From Bacillota bacterium (lineage in GTDB: Bacteria; Bacillota; Clostridia; Christensenellales; SZUA-584): a DNA stretch of 64,000 nt. Each line of letters begins with the position of its first letter. The stretch's first letter is position 1. The translations under genes were made by a program, and so were the position numbers. The stretch lies in NCBI GenBank assembly GCA_023397655.1, contig JAEWTW010000017.1:186001-250000 (forward strand), read 5' to 3'. The notes below the pieces were generated by a model. It had not been told where the DNA came from, did no database searches, and saw only the letters and a list, made by a program, of their open reading frames with translations. Shown piece after piece: positions 34,677-42,683 of this stretch.

Positions 34677-35147
34677 TCAAATCGTCAGGTCGTTTTCGTC
34701 TTTGAGCCGTATAGCCTTGTCGAAAACAGCGGCAAGCGTTTGGCAGAACAAACTTGCAAGCACAGCCAGAATCGCGACGACGGGCGTCAGCACAGTAAAA
34801 TCGACCAGCGTCTTGACGATCAGCACCAGAGCAGCTGCGGCGCATACGTAAGACGTGTACTTCAGATAAAGCACATTGTTGTAGACAAAAGGTGAGCTTT
34901 TGATGACCGTTTTTAACAGCTTGCGCAAAAAGATAAGTATAAACCAGCAGCATATACAACACATTTCCAATAGCGCGAACGACAGCCATTTATCATTGGA
35001 AGTGCCCGTAAAGTATCCGGCGACAAGCCTCTCATCCAGCAAAGCGGTCATGAATGGCAAAGCAATGATAAAAACGGTACCCAGTACAAGCGTGATCTCC
35101 AGCATACGCTGCAGTATCAATGGGATGTTCCATAAGCTTTTATCCAT
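34677..35147 (-). CDS. DUF2975 membrane protein
   Basis: A 156-residue protein with four hydrophobic segments (about 13-35, 55-75, 95-115, 120-142), the normal topology of DUF2975. Paired with a YozG-like XRE regulator in many Firmicutes; function unknown. The segment FVYNNVLYLKYTSY between helices two and three is the family's conserved loop. It is the first gene of a three-gene leftward operon, and its ATG is preceded by GGAGGTG. Confidence 0.85.
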   Translation of the reverse strand: MDKSLWNIPLILQRMLEITLVLGTVFIIALPFMTALLDERLVAGYFTGTSNDKWLSFALLEMCCICCWFILIFLRKLLKTVIKSSPFVYNNVLYLKYTSYVCAAAALVLIVKTLVDFTVLTPVVAILAVLASLFCQTLAAVFDKAIRLKDENDLTI

Positions 35148-35168
35148 GTTTCACCTCCATCAAGCGAG

Positions 35169-35198
35169 AGAATAGCATAAATGAGTACTCAAAGTCAA
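35169..35198 (-). promoter_or_regulatory. Promoter of the DUF2975 operon with a palindromic operator in the spacer
   Basis: On the minus strand TTGACT (35193-35198) and TATTCT (35169-35174) have an 18-base spacer. A perfect 10-bp palindrome TGAGTACTCA at 35182-35191 sits inside that spacer, the classic place for an operator, most likely bound by the XRE regulator encoded downstream. Confidence 0.65.
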
Positions 35199-35258
35199 CG
35201 ATTATTTATTGGCTTTCAATAAAAAGCACGGCTTGTCCGTAATTTTGGACTGTTTCTG

Positions 35259-35267
35259 TGATATAAT
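35259..35267 (+). promoter_or_regulatory. Extended -10 promoter candidate of rmuC
   Basis: TGATATAAT at 35259-35267 lies 26 bases before the rmuC ATG. No good -35 is visible at 16-18 bases. The same arrangement precedes the ABC transporter pair. Confidence 0.4.
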
Positions 35268-35293
35268 CCACGCTGATGAAGGGGGTTCTGATT

Positions 35294-36499
35294 ATGGATA
35301 CGGGGTTATACATATTGACAGGCGCCTGCGTGATACTGCTGCTGGCGGTGCTGCTGGTGCTGATATTCAAAAAGAACAGGTCAGGCGATGCCAGCGCATC
35401 GATGGAACGGCTGGAAGCCACACTGTTCCGCCTGCTTGCGGACATGAAAAAGCAGAACGCCGACAGCGCTTACCAGCAACGCCGCGAGGTAATCGAAATG
35501 TTCGGGGCGCTGGGCGACGGCCTGACGCGTACGCTCAATGATACATCACGTCAGAGCAGCGAAAGCATGGACAAGCTGCGCACTTCCGTGGAAGCCCGGT
35601 TAAAAGAAATCACCGAAACCACAGAGAAGCGTCTGGAGCAGATGCGAAGGACGGTGGACGAGCAGCTTTCTGATATGCTTCAAAAAAGGCTGAGCGGCTC
35701 GTTCAAGCAGGTGTCTGATCAGCTGGAGCAGGTGTTTAAAAGCATGGGCGAGGTGCGCAGCCTGGCAGCTGGCGTGGGTGACTTGAAGCGTGTGCTGTCC
35801 AATGTGAAGGTGCGTGGAACATGGGGCGAGACGCAGCTGGGTGCGCTCTTATCCGCAATGCTCTCCCCCGCCCAGTTCGTCAGCAACGCTTCAGTCAAGG
35901 ACAACCGCGAACGCGTGGAATTCGCCATCGTGATGCCCGGCGCTTCAGGCGACAGCATATTGTTGCCCATTGACTCCAAATTCCCGATGGAGGCATACAT
36001 TAGAAAGGAAGAGCTGCTGGAAAGCGGTGACGCTGAGACAGCCAAGGAAGCGATGAAATCGCTGTGCAAAACGCTGGTCAACGAAGCAAAACGAATCAGT
36101 GACAAATACATCAACCCGCCTGCAACCACCGAATTCGCCGTGATGTATCTGCCCACAGAGGGGCTTTATGCCGACGCGATTTCGATGGGTATCTCTGATA
36201 TATGCCAACGCGAATGCCACGTAACCATTGCAGGCCCTTCCACGCTGACTGCGCTCTTAAACAGCCTGCAGATGGGGTTCCGAACATTGGCCATCGAGCG
36301 GCAGTCTGGCGAGGTGCTGCGGCTCCTGGAGGCCATACGCAAGGCATTCTCCTCCTTCACCGACGCCATCGAGCGGACACAGCGCAGTCTGCAGGCGGCG
36401 CAGAACAATCTCACCGACGCATCCCGCAAATCCCGGACGATCGAACGGGAGCTGCAGCTGGTGGACAGCGTGAGCAGCCCGGCTCTGACGGATTCCTGA
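35294..36499 (+). CDS. rmuC: DNA recombination protein RmuC
   Basis: A 401-residue protein with an N-terminal membrane anchor (LYILTGACVILLLAVLLVLIF), a long coiled coil (about 45-150) and the RmuC nuclease-like domain. Family segments visible are VRGTWGETQLGALL, PIDSKFPMEAY and YLPTEGLYADA. RmuC limits inverted-repeat recombination in Escherichia coli. The earlier ATG at 35276 has no Shine-Dalgarno site; GGGGG sits 8 bases from the ATG at 35294. Confidence 0.93.
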   Translation: MDTGLYILTGACVILLLAVLLVLIFKKNRSGDASASMERLEATLFRLLADMKKQNADSAYQQRREVIEMFGALGDGLTRTLNDTSRQSSESMDKLRTSVEARLKEITETTEKRLEQMRRTVDEQLSDMLQKRLSGSFKQVSDQLEQVFKSMGEVRSLAAGVGDLKRVLSNVKVRGTWGETQLGALLSAMLSPAQFVSNASVKDNRERVEFAIVMPGASGDSILLPIDSKFPMEAYIRKEELLESGDAETAKEAMKSLCKTLVNEAKRISDKYINPPATTEFAVMYLPTEGLYADAISMGISDICQRECHVTIAGPSTLTALLNSLQMGFRTLAIERQSGEVLRLLEAIRKAFSSFTDAIERTQRSLQAAQNNLTDASRKSRTIERELQLVDSVSSPALTDS

Positions 36500-36617
36500 C
36501 CAGCCAGACTATATCTGTCACAGTACATCATACAGTATGCACCATTCATTTATCTTCCGCGTAATATAGACTAAGCCTTTAGAAAAAAGGACACCGAAAT
36601 ACAAGGAGGATATATAT

Positions 36618-36854
36618 ATGGGATTTGATGGTGGATGCGGATGCGGCTTTGGCGGCGGTAACTGCTGCTGGCTGATCATCTTGTTACTGTGCTGCTGCGG
36701 CGGTTTCGGCGGCGGCTGTGGATGCAATGAAGGCTGCGGCGGCGGCTTTGGCTTCGGCGGCGGCGGATGCAGCTGCATTATCTGGATCATCCTGATTCTC
36801 TGCTGCTGCTGCGGCGACGGCGGCTGGGGCGGCTGCGGCAACCCGAAGTGCTGA
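36618..36854 (+). CDS. Glycine- and cysteine-rich small protein (HCB protein 13-like)
   Basis: A 78-residue protein with about 29 Gly and 18 Cys. Two hydrophobic stretches (WLIILLL and IIWIILIL) are each flanked by Cys and Gly-Gly runs, giving two imperfect repeats. It has an ideal start: AAGGAGG then ATG. Similar proteins are annotated in Clostridia as chorion class high-cysteine HCB protein 13 or YjcZ-like sporulation proteins; a spore-surface role is plausible but not shown. It is followed by a strong terminator. The opposite strand gives a proline-rich frame that is a shadow. Confidence 0.75.
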   Translation: MGFDGGCGCGFGGGNCCWLIILLLCCCGGFGGGCGCNEGCGGGFGFGGGGCSCIIWIILILCCCCGDGGWGGCGNPKC

Positions 36855-36928
36855 CAACACCTCAATAACAAATAATCCCCGGTGATAGCAACGTTAACGT
36901 GTGCATCCGGAGGATGATACCAACCAAC

Positions 36929-36947
36929 ATATACACCGCGTGTATAT
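36929..36947. repeat. Perfect 8-bp inverted repeat ATATACAC-CGC-GTGTATAT
   Basis: A dyad with a 3-base centre between the Cys-rich peptide gene and its terminator. It could be an operator or just a hairpin; nothing else marks it. Confidence 0.4.
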
Positions 36948-36952
36948 AATTT

Positions 36953-36987
36953 AGGGGCCTCGATTCCATCGCATGCCCCTCTTTTTT
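36953..36987 (+). terminator. Terminator of the Cys/Gly-rich peptide gene
   Basis: Arms AGGGGC/GCCCCT enclose an inner CGAT/ATCG stem, followed by CTTTTTT at 36981-36987. The T run overlaps the stop of the convergent gph gene. Confidence 0.75.
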
Positions 36988-37627
36988 ATATTTCCAGCAG
37001 ACTTTCTACCATATAACGCGGAGACAGAGATTTCAGGTCTTCCAGCTCCCCATAGCCGTATTCCACGGCGCAAGCATCCACGCCAGCATTCTGGGCGTAT
37101 TTCAGATCGGTCACGGTATCGCCTATGACCAGCACATCTTCCGGTTTCAGGCCATATCTCTTCATCATCAGCAGCAAGCTTTCCGGATCCGGCTTGCGCT
37201 TTTCCAGATCATCAAACGTCAGCACCTCGTCCAGCAGATCAAAAATGCCGTGATGCCGCAGTATACTATGTGTGGGTGCGCGGAATTTCATCGTCACCAC
37301 GGCCAGTTTCGCGCCCTCACCTTTGAGCCTGCGCAGCAGTGCCTCACCGCCTGCATAAACTTCAGTGTGGTCCGCGCACATCTCCTCGTAAGCGGACGTA
37401 AATGACTCCAGTAGCGGCGTCAGTGCGTCGCCTTCCAGACCGGTCAGCTTGTTGGCTGCATTTTTGGCTCCCCCGCCGATGGCCTTCTCCACCTCGTCCA
37501 GCGACGGCACATTCAGGCCCGCTTCGCCCAGCACCCGCTGGAACGCCAGCGCGATGTCCAGCTTGGTGTCCACCAGCGTGCCGTCCAGATCAAACAGATA
37601 GAATTTGTACGCCTTGTCTAATGCCAT
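36986..37627 (-). CDS. gph: HAD phosphatase, phosphoglycolate phosphatase type
   Basis: A 213-residue HAD phosphatase of subfamily IA. It has the nucleophile motif FDLDGTLVDT near residue 12, motif II VVTMKF, the KRKPDPESL segment with the motif III Lys, and motif IV VIGDTVTDLKYA. Enzymes of this group act on 2-phosphoglycolate or pyrophosphate (PpaX), and sequence alone does not separate them. It follows trpS by 4 bases and is the last gene of the thrC-DUF503-trpS-gph cluster. Confidence 0.85.
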   Translation of the reverse strand: MALDKAYKFYLFDLDGTLVDTKLDIALAFQRVLGEAGLNVPSLDEVEKAIGGGAKNAANKLTGLEGDALTPLLESFTSAYEEMCADHTEVYAGGEALLRRLKGEGAKLAVVTMKFRAPTHSILRHHGIFDLLDEVLTFDDLEKRKPDPESLLLMMKRYGLKPEDVLVIGDTVTDLKYAQNAGVDACAVEYGYGELEDLKSLSPRYMVESLLEI

Positions 37628-37631
37628 TACG

Positions 37632-38633
37632 TCATACCTTCTCCGGCGCGAAGCCGATCTTTTTGTACACCTTACGTAGCATCCTCTTCGCGTTCCCGCC
37701 AGCGCGCTGCGCCCCGCTCTGTATCACCTCATTGAGGTACGTCTTGTCGGCACGGATGCGCGCGTATTCCTTCTGCAGCGGTTCCAGCTCGGCGCACACC
37801 GCATCCGCCACGCGGGATTTCAATACGCCGTAGCCCTGCCCCTCAAACTCCTTTTCAATATCGTCAAAGGACAGGCCGGTGACTGCGCCGTAAATCGACA
37901 TCAGGTTGGACACGCCCGGCTTATCCTCGGAATAGCGAATCAGTCCATCCGAATCCGTCACGGCGCGTTTGAACTTGCGCTGGATCACCTCAGGGGGATC
38001 CAGCAGCGACACGTAAGCGTTCTCGTTGCTGTCCGACTTGGACATCTTGTTCGTCGGTTCGGCCAGGCTCATCACGCGCGCGCCCGCCTTGGGGATGTAC
38101 GGTTCAGGCACGGTGAACACGTCGCCGTATATGTTGTTGAAACGTATTGCAATATCCCGTGTGATCTCAAGATGCTGCTTCTGATCCGCGCCCACCGGCA
38201 CGAGATCAGCGGAGTAGAGCAAAATGTCCGCCGCCATCAGCACAGGGTATGTGAACAGCCCCGCGTTGATGTTGTCCGCATGGCGCTCACTCTTCTCCTT
38301 AAATTGTGTCATTCGGTTCAGCTCGCCAATATACGTGTAGCAGCTGAGCACCCACATCAGTTCGGCGTGGCAGGACACGTGCGACTGACAGAACATGATG
38401 TTCTTTTCCGGAGACAAACCGGCTGCCAGCAGCAGAGACAGCGTATCCAGACAGCGCTTGCGCAGATCCGCCGCTTCCTGCCGCACTGTCAGCGCGTGCA
38501 TATCCACCACGCAATAGTAGCAGTTGTATTCGTCCTGCAGCTTCACCCAGTTTTTGATCGCACCGAGATAGTTGCCGATCGTCAGCACGCCGGACGGCTG
38601 AACGCCCGAGAATATTGTCTTTTTATCGCTCAT
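37632..38633 (-). CDS. trpS: Tryptophanyl-tRNA synthetase
   Basis: A 333-residue class I synthetase that charges tRNA-Trp. The HIGH-equivalent motif is PSGVLTIGNYLG (about 13-24), and the KMSKS loop reads NKMSKSDSN. The ATG is preceded by GGGGAGG. Its place in a thrC-led cluster means it probably has no separate trp-responsive leader; I see no T-box and no run of GAG/UAG triplets before it, even though a TRAP gene is in the same window. Confidence 0.95.
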   Translation of the reverse strand: MSDKKTIFSGVQPSGVLTIGNYLGAIKNWVKLQDEYNCYYCVVDMHALTVRQEAADLRKRCLDTLSLLLAAGLSPEKNIMFCQSHVSCHAELMWVLSCYTYIGELNRMTQFKEKSERHADNINAGLFTYPVLMAADILLYSADLVPVGADQKQHLEITRDIAIRFNNIYGDVFTVPEPYIPKAGARVMSLAEPTNKMSKSDSNENAYVSLLDPPEVIQRKFKRAVTDSDGLIRYSEDKPGVSNLMSIYGAVTGLSFDDIEKEFEGQGYGVLKSRVADAVCAELEPLQKEYARIRADKTYLNEVIQSGAQRAGGNAKRMLRKVYKKIGFAPEKV

Positions 38634-38645
38634 GGGTTTCCTCCC

Positions 38646-38921
38646 CTAATCGCTTACGATTTCGATGATCTCAATCCTGTCGTCTTCGTACAGAAAATCG
38701 ATGATGGTCTGCGCGGACTGTTCCGCTTCCGAAGGCCCCAGTGCCGCCAATGCAAAGCCAAGGCGTGCGAGCTGCCATTTATCGTTGTCTCCGCTCTCAA
38801 TCACCGACACGTTAAATCGGTTGCGGCAGCGCTCGCGTATGCTCTTTACCACCATGCGCTTGTCCTTAAGGCTCTGCGCACCGGTGACGGTAAACGTCAC
38901 CTCGAACACCGCGGCATCCAT
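38646..38921 (-). CDS. DUF503 protein (YlxP-like)
   Basis: A 91-residue protein of the DUF503/YlxP family, a small ferredoxin-like fold. Typical segments are the opening strand, TGAQSLKDKRMVVKSI and FNVSVIESGDNDKWQ. In many Firmicutes ylxP sits in the nusA-infB operon; here it lies between thrC (3 bases away) and trpS (12 bases away). Function is unknown; a role linked to translation is assumed only from its usual neighbours. Confidence 0.88.
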   Translation of the reverse strand: MDAAVFEVTFTVTGAQSLKDKRMVVKSIRERCRNRFNVSVIESGDNDKWQLARLGFALAALGPSEAEQSAQTIIDFLYEDDRIEIIEIVSD

Positions 38922-38924
38922 GAT

Positions 38925-40379
38925 TTAAAGCGCCTCCAGTACCGCGCTGCGCATCGCGTCCCGCTCGATCACGGACGTGTGCCGCACCGGTTTTTGCTCG
39001 AGATCAATCACCTGCTGCGGCAGTTTCGTGCCCGTCAGTTCGCTCAGACGGCGGGACAGTGCGAACGCGTCCATCCCCTCCGTGCTCTCGCCGAGTGAAT
39101 TCAGCACGTCCTGCGGGAACTTGTACGGCGACGCAGTGGACACGATCACTGTCTTCGTCGTATCGCCCGTTGCTTTGTATTTCTCATATACAGCAGCGGC
39201 GACAGCGGTATGCGTATCCAGCAGATAGCCCTTTTGTTCAAACGTGCTTTTGATGCACGCCATCGTTTCGTTCTCGTCGCACCAGTCAGCCCAAAAATCC
39301 TCCGCGAGCGCCTTTTTGGCGATGTCGCCGATGTCGTAACGGCCCGTCTCTTTGAGCTGCTTCATCATCGCGGTCACCATATGCGGGTCACGCCCCGTCA
39401 GCTCGAACAGCAGGCGCTCCAGATTGCTGGATATCAGTATGTCCATGGAAGGCGACATCGTCTTGTAGAACGGTCTGTTCAACGAATACGCACCCTGATG
39501 GAAGAAATCCGTCAGCACGTTGTTCTTGTTGGACGCGCAAATCAGCTTATGGATGGGCAGCCCCATGCGTTTGGCATAGTAACCGGCCAATATGTTCCCG
39601 AAGTTACCCGTGGGCACCACGAAATTGACAGCGTCTCCGTCGCTGATCTCGCCGCTCTCCAGCAGCTGCGCGTACGCGCCGAAGTAATACGCAATCTGCG
39701 GGGCCAGCCGGCCGAAGTTGATGGAGTTTGCGGACGAGAGGCTGAATCCCTTCTCATCGGCAGCAGCCAAGAAAGCCTCGTCTGCGAACATCTCCTTCAC
39801 GCCGTTCTGCGCATCGTCGAAGTTGCCCTTTACAGCCACCACCTGCGTGTTGCTTCCCTCCTGCGTCACCATCTGCAGCTTCTGCATATCGGACACGCCG
39901 TCACTGGGATAGAATACCACGATGCGGGTGCGTGGCACGTCACAGAAGCCCTCCAGCGCCGCTTTACCGGTGTCGCCCGATGTGGCCACGAGTATCAGTA
40001 TATCCTTGCCGCCGTGCACGTCCATGGATGCGGAAAGCAGTCGCGGCAGTATGGAAAGCGCCATGTCCTTGAACGCCAGCGTGGTTCCGTGCCACAGCTC
40101 CAGCATATATTCGCCGTCCGCCGTTTTCACGAGGGGCGCTTTTCTTTCGTCGTCAAACGGGCTGTAAGCCGCTTGTGTAAGTTGTTCCAGTTCCGGCAGG
40201 TCGTCAAAGAACGCCGACAGTACGCGCGCGCACAGCTCCGGGTAGGCTTCTCCCTTCTGTGCTTTCAGCTTCGGGAATGTGAGAGGAACAAACAGCCCGC
40301 CATCAGGGGCAATCCCCTGCAGCACCGCTTTGGATGCCGGCATGCCCAGTTTGCTGTCCCGCGTACTCACCAGTATCAT
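38925..40379 (-). CDS. thrC: Threonine synthase
   Basis: A 484-residue PLP enzyme that turns O-phosphohomoserine into threonine. The PLP lysine is in TTLAFKDMALS, the phosphate-binding loop in VATSGDTGKAALEG, and the family ending is the C-terminal helical part. The length and the N-terminal STRDSKLGMPASKAVLQG fit the fold-type II, long form. The ATG follows GGAGGAG. It heads the cluster thrC-DUF503-trpS-gph, and an unusually structured 150-base leader lies upstream. Confidence 0.95.
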   Translation of the reverse strand: MILVSTRDSKLGMPASKAVLQGIAPDGGLFVPLTFPKLKAQKGEAYPELCARVLSAFFDDLPELEQLTQAAYSPFDDERKAPLVKTADGEYMLELWHGTTLAFKDMALSILPRLLSASMDVHGGKDILILVATSGDTGKAALEGFCDVPRTRIVVFYPSDGVSDMQKLQMVTQEGSNTQVVAVKGNFDDAQNGVKEMFADEAFLAAADEKGFSLSSANSINFGRLAPQIAYYFGAYAQLLESGEISDGDAVNFVVPTGNFGNILAGYYAKRMGLPIHKLICASNKNNVLTDFFHQGAYSLNRPFYKTMSPSMDILISSNLERLLFELTGRDPHMVTAMMKQLKETGRYDIGDIAKKALAEDFWADWCDENETMACIKSTFEQKGYLLDTHTAVAAAVYEKYKATGDTTKTVIVSTASPYKFPQDVLNSLGESTEGMDAFALSRRLSELTGTKLPQQVIDLEQKPVRHTSVIERDAMRSAVLEAL

Positions 40380-40404
40380 GATTCACTCCTCCAAATAGTT
40401 TAAA

Positions 40405-40511
40405 CCCGCTGCTGCAGCGGGAGCTTCGCAAAAACAAACCTGCGCGCGGTGCGCTATAAACGGCCTGCCGGTTTATGGCAGCATCGCTTAAAGCGCCCGC
40501 AATTGCGCAGG
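40405..40511 (-). promoter_or_regulatory. Structured leader upstream of thrC
   Basis: Between the P-loop gene and thrC an outer stem CCTGCGC/GCGCAGG (40439-40445 with 40505-40511) encloses an ATAAAC/GTTTAT-type stem and a CGCTTAAAGCG hairpin. Read leftward it is followed by TTTGTTTTT, then by a second hairpin CCCGCTG/CAGCGGG at 40405-40421. It could be the terminator of the upstream gene or an attenuator for thrC. It lacks T-box hallmarks. Confidence 0.4.
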
Positions 40512-40531
40512 CTCTGTCAGTGGATATTCCT

Positions 40532-40933
40532 TTAAATGACCAGCTTCTCCAGATACTCCGGCACTTCTTCGCTGCCGCTGATAACCAGATAAGCGTTGAT
40601 GTCGCCGAATACTTTGTCAAACTTCTTCAGCAGTTTCTCGACATCGTCTTCTTCCTTGCGGGTCATCTTCTTCAAACCGTCTATGTAAACCGAAGAAATA
40701 TCAAAATCCCTGGATAATATACCGCATACAAAACCATAGAGCTTATCAAAATTATTGATACTGTAGTCCGCCAGATTGATAAAGCGCACCTCGTGCTTTA
40801 AGTCGTACATACATCTGTTGTTGTCGTCCAGGTAAACGATGTTGCCGCTGGCTGATTCAACCTCGGCATTGGCCATGTCAAGAAGCCTTTTCGATTTTCC
40901 GCTGCCCTTCTTACCATAAATGATGTGGATCAT
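40532..40933 (-). CDS. Small P-loop protein of unknown function
   Basis: A 133-residue protein starting MIHIIYGKKGSGKS, a Walker A motif at residues 7-14. A hydrophobic strand VYIDGL further on may carry a Walker B-like Asp. No signature, no DNA-binding domain and no clear family come to mind, though such short ATP-binding proteins recur in Clostridia. The ATG at 40933 has AAAGGAG 10 bases upstream, so I dropped ten codons of upstream frame. It stands alone between gpmI and thrC. Confidence 0.65.
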   Translation of the reverse strand: MIHIIYGKKGSGKSKRLLDMANAEVESASGNIVYLDDNNRCMYDLKHEVRFINLADYSINNFDKLYGFVCGILSRDFDISSVYIDGLKKMTRKEEDDVEKLLKKFDKVFGDINAYLVISGSEEVPEYLEKLVI

Positions 40934-41057
40934 ATTGGCATCACTCCTTTGACTTTTTTTCATTATACATGGTTTGCCACCATTAATCTACTCTAAATAT
41001 GGGCGAATATCCATGGCATTTCAAATATTCCGCCTCATTTCCGGAAGCCCTCCAGCC

Positions 41058-41117
41058 AAAAAGCAGCCGGCAGGGCTCTCGGAAACCACCCTGTAAAAGA
41101 AACGCCCTGCAGCCGGC
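41058..41117 (-). terminator. Terminator of the glycolytic cluster (after gpmI)
   Basis: Long arms GCCGGCTGCAGGGC and GCCCTGCCGGC, read leftward, then TGCTTTTT. The loop is large. Confidence 0.55.
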
Positions 41118-41135
41118 AAAGCGTTTCTTAACAAT

Positions 41136-42671
41136 TTATTCCTCGATCAGCGTTTTACCCGTCATCTCTTCCGGAACGGGCAGACCCATCATGCCCAGCA
41201 TGGTGGGCGCAAGATCAGCCAACCGGCCGCCTTCCCGCAGCTTCGCATCCTTGTAACGTTCACTCACCAGTATCAGCGGCACCGGGTTCGTCGTATGGGC
41301 GGTAAACGGGCCGCCGTTTTCGTCGAACATCTTCTCGGAGTTGCCGTGATCCGCCGTGATGAGAACCTCGCCGCCCATCTTCAGTATGGCATTCACCACT
41401 TTACCCGCGCACTCGTCCACAGCCTTCACGGCTTTCACCGCCGCTTCCAATATGCCGGTGTGTCCCACCATGTCCGGGTTCGCAAAGTTCAGTATCATCA
41501 CATCGTACTCGCCCGACTCGATGTGCTTCACCGCTTCGTCCGCCACCTCGTACGCGCTCATCTCCGGCTTTAAGTCGTACGTTGCCACCTTGGGGGACGG
41601 TATCAGGAAGCGATCCTCTCCCTCGTTGGGCTTCTCGACGCCACCATTGAAGAAGAATGTGACGTGCGCATACTTCTCCGTCTCGGCGATGCGGAATTGA
41701 CGCTTGCCGTTCTTCGCCAGATATTCGCCCAGCGTGTTCGCAAGCGACTGCGGCTTGTATGCCACATGCACGTTATTAAACGTCTTGTCGTACTGCGTCA
41801 TGCAGACATAGTACACCGGGAAATACTCGCGCTCAAAGCCTGTAAAATCCTCGTCGATGAAGGTGCGCGTGATCTCCCGTGCACGGTCGGGGCGGAAGTT
41901 GAAGAATATGACGGCATCGTTGGTTCCAATAGTGGCCACCGGCTTGCCGTTTTTCACGATCACCGCAGGCATCACGAATTCATCCATCACGCCCGCGTCG
42001 TAGCTCTGCTGCATGGCCTGCACAGCGGAAACAGCGCTGACGCCTTCCCCGCGTGCCATGGCCGCATAAGCCTTCTCGACGCGCTCAAAGCGGTTGTCAC
42101 GGTCCATGGAGTAATAGCGCCCCATTACCGTTGCAATCTCGCCGATGCCAATCTCTTTGATCTTGGCTTCCAACTGCTCAATGAATCCCTTGCCGCTGTC
42201 CGGCGGCACATCGCGCCCGTCCATGAAGCAGTGGATGTAGACGTTGCTGAGCCCCTGCTGTTTGGCAAGCTCCAGCAGCGCGTACAGGTGTTCCTGATGG
42301 CTGTGCACGCCGCCGTCCGACATCAGGCCGTAGGTATGCAGCTTTGTGCCGTGCTTCTTGACATGATCGATAGCAGCCAGAAACTCTTCCTTCTTGAAAA
42401 AGCCGCCGTCCTCAATATCTTTGGTGATGCGGGTCAGCTCCTGATACACGATGCGGCCGGCGCCGATGTTGAGGTGCCCCACCTCGGAGTTGCCCATCTG
42501 CCCGCGCGGCAGCCCGACGTCCATACCGGATGCACCGATGATCGTGGTCGGGTATTCCTTTTTAAGTACCGAGATATTGGGGACTCCGGCGATGGTGATG
42601 GCGTTCCCGCCGTCAGCCGTGCCCTGACCGAAGCCGTCCAGTATCATCAGCGCTGTCAGTTTTTTTGCCAT
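41136..42671 (-). CDS. gpmI: 2,3-bisphosphoglycerate-independent phosphoglycerate mutase
   Basis: A 511-residue enzyme that interconverts 3- and 2-phosphoglycerate using two metal ions. It is an alkaline-phosphatase-fold protein: the catalytic Ser is in GNSEVGHLNIGAGR, the metal ligands in LMILDGFGQG, FANPDMVGHTG and ITADHGNSE. It follows tpiA by 12 bases. Together with pgk it forms the lower-glycolysis set, without gap or eno in the window. Confidence 0.97.
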   Translation of the reverse strand: MAKKLTALMILDGFGQGTADGGNAITIAGVPNISVLKKEYPTTIIGASGMDVGLPRGQMGNSEVGHLNIGAGRIVYQELTRITKDIEDGGFFKKEEFLAAIDHVKKHGTKLHTYGLMSDGGVHSHQEHLYALLELAKQQGLSNVYIHCFMDGRDVPPDSGKGFIEQLEAKIKEIGIGEIATVMGRYYSMDRDNRFERVEKAYAAMARGEGVSAVSAVQAMQQSYDAGVMDEFVMPAVIVKNGKPVATIGTNDAVIFFNFRPDRAREITRTFIDEDFTGFEREYFPVYYVCMTQYDKTFNNVHVAYKPQSLANTLGEYLAKNGKRQFRIAETEKYAHVTFFFNGGVEKPNEGEDRFLIPSPKVATYDLKPEMSAYEVADEAVKHIESGEYDVMILNFANPDMVGHTGILEAAVKAVKAVDECAGKVVNAILKMGGEVLITADHGNSEKMFDENGGPFTAHTTNPVPLILVSERYKDAKLREGGRLADLAPTMLGMMGLPVPEEMTGKTLIEE

Positions 42672-42683
42672 ATCAACCTCTGC

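Noticed and set aside
36518..36871. A proline-rich 117-codon frame on the minus strand
   Set aside because: It is the antisense of the Gly/Cys-rich peptide gene; Gly codons (GGN) read as Pro (NCC) on the other strand. It has no Shine-Dalgarno site.
41058..41117. A T-box-like string (AGGGTGGTTTCCGAG) before a terminator
   Set aside because: It lies directly after gpmI, with no room for stem I, and the core sequence misses the ACCGCG part. A plain terminator explains it.
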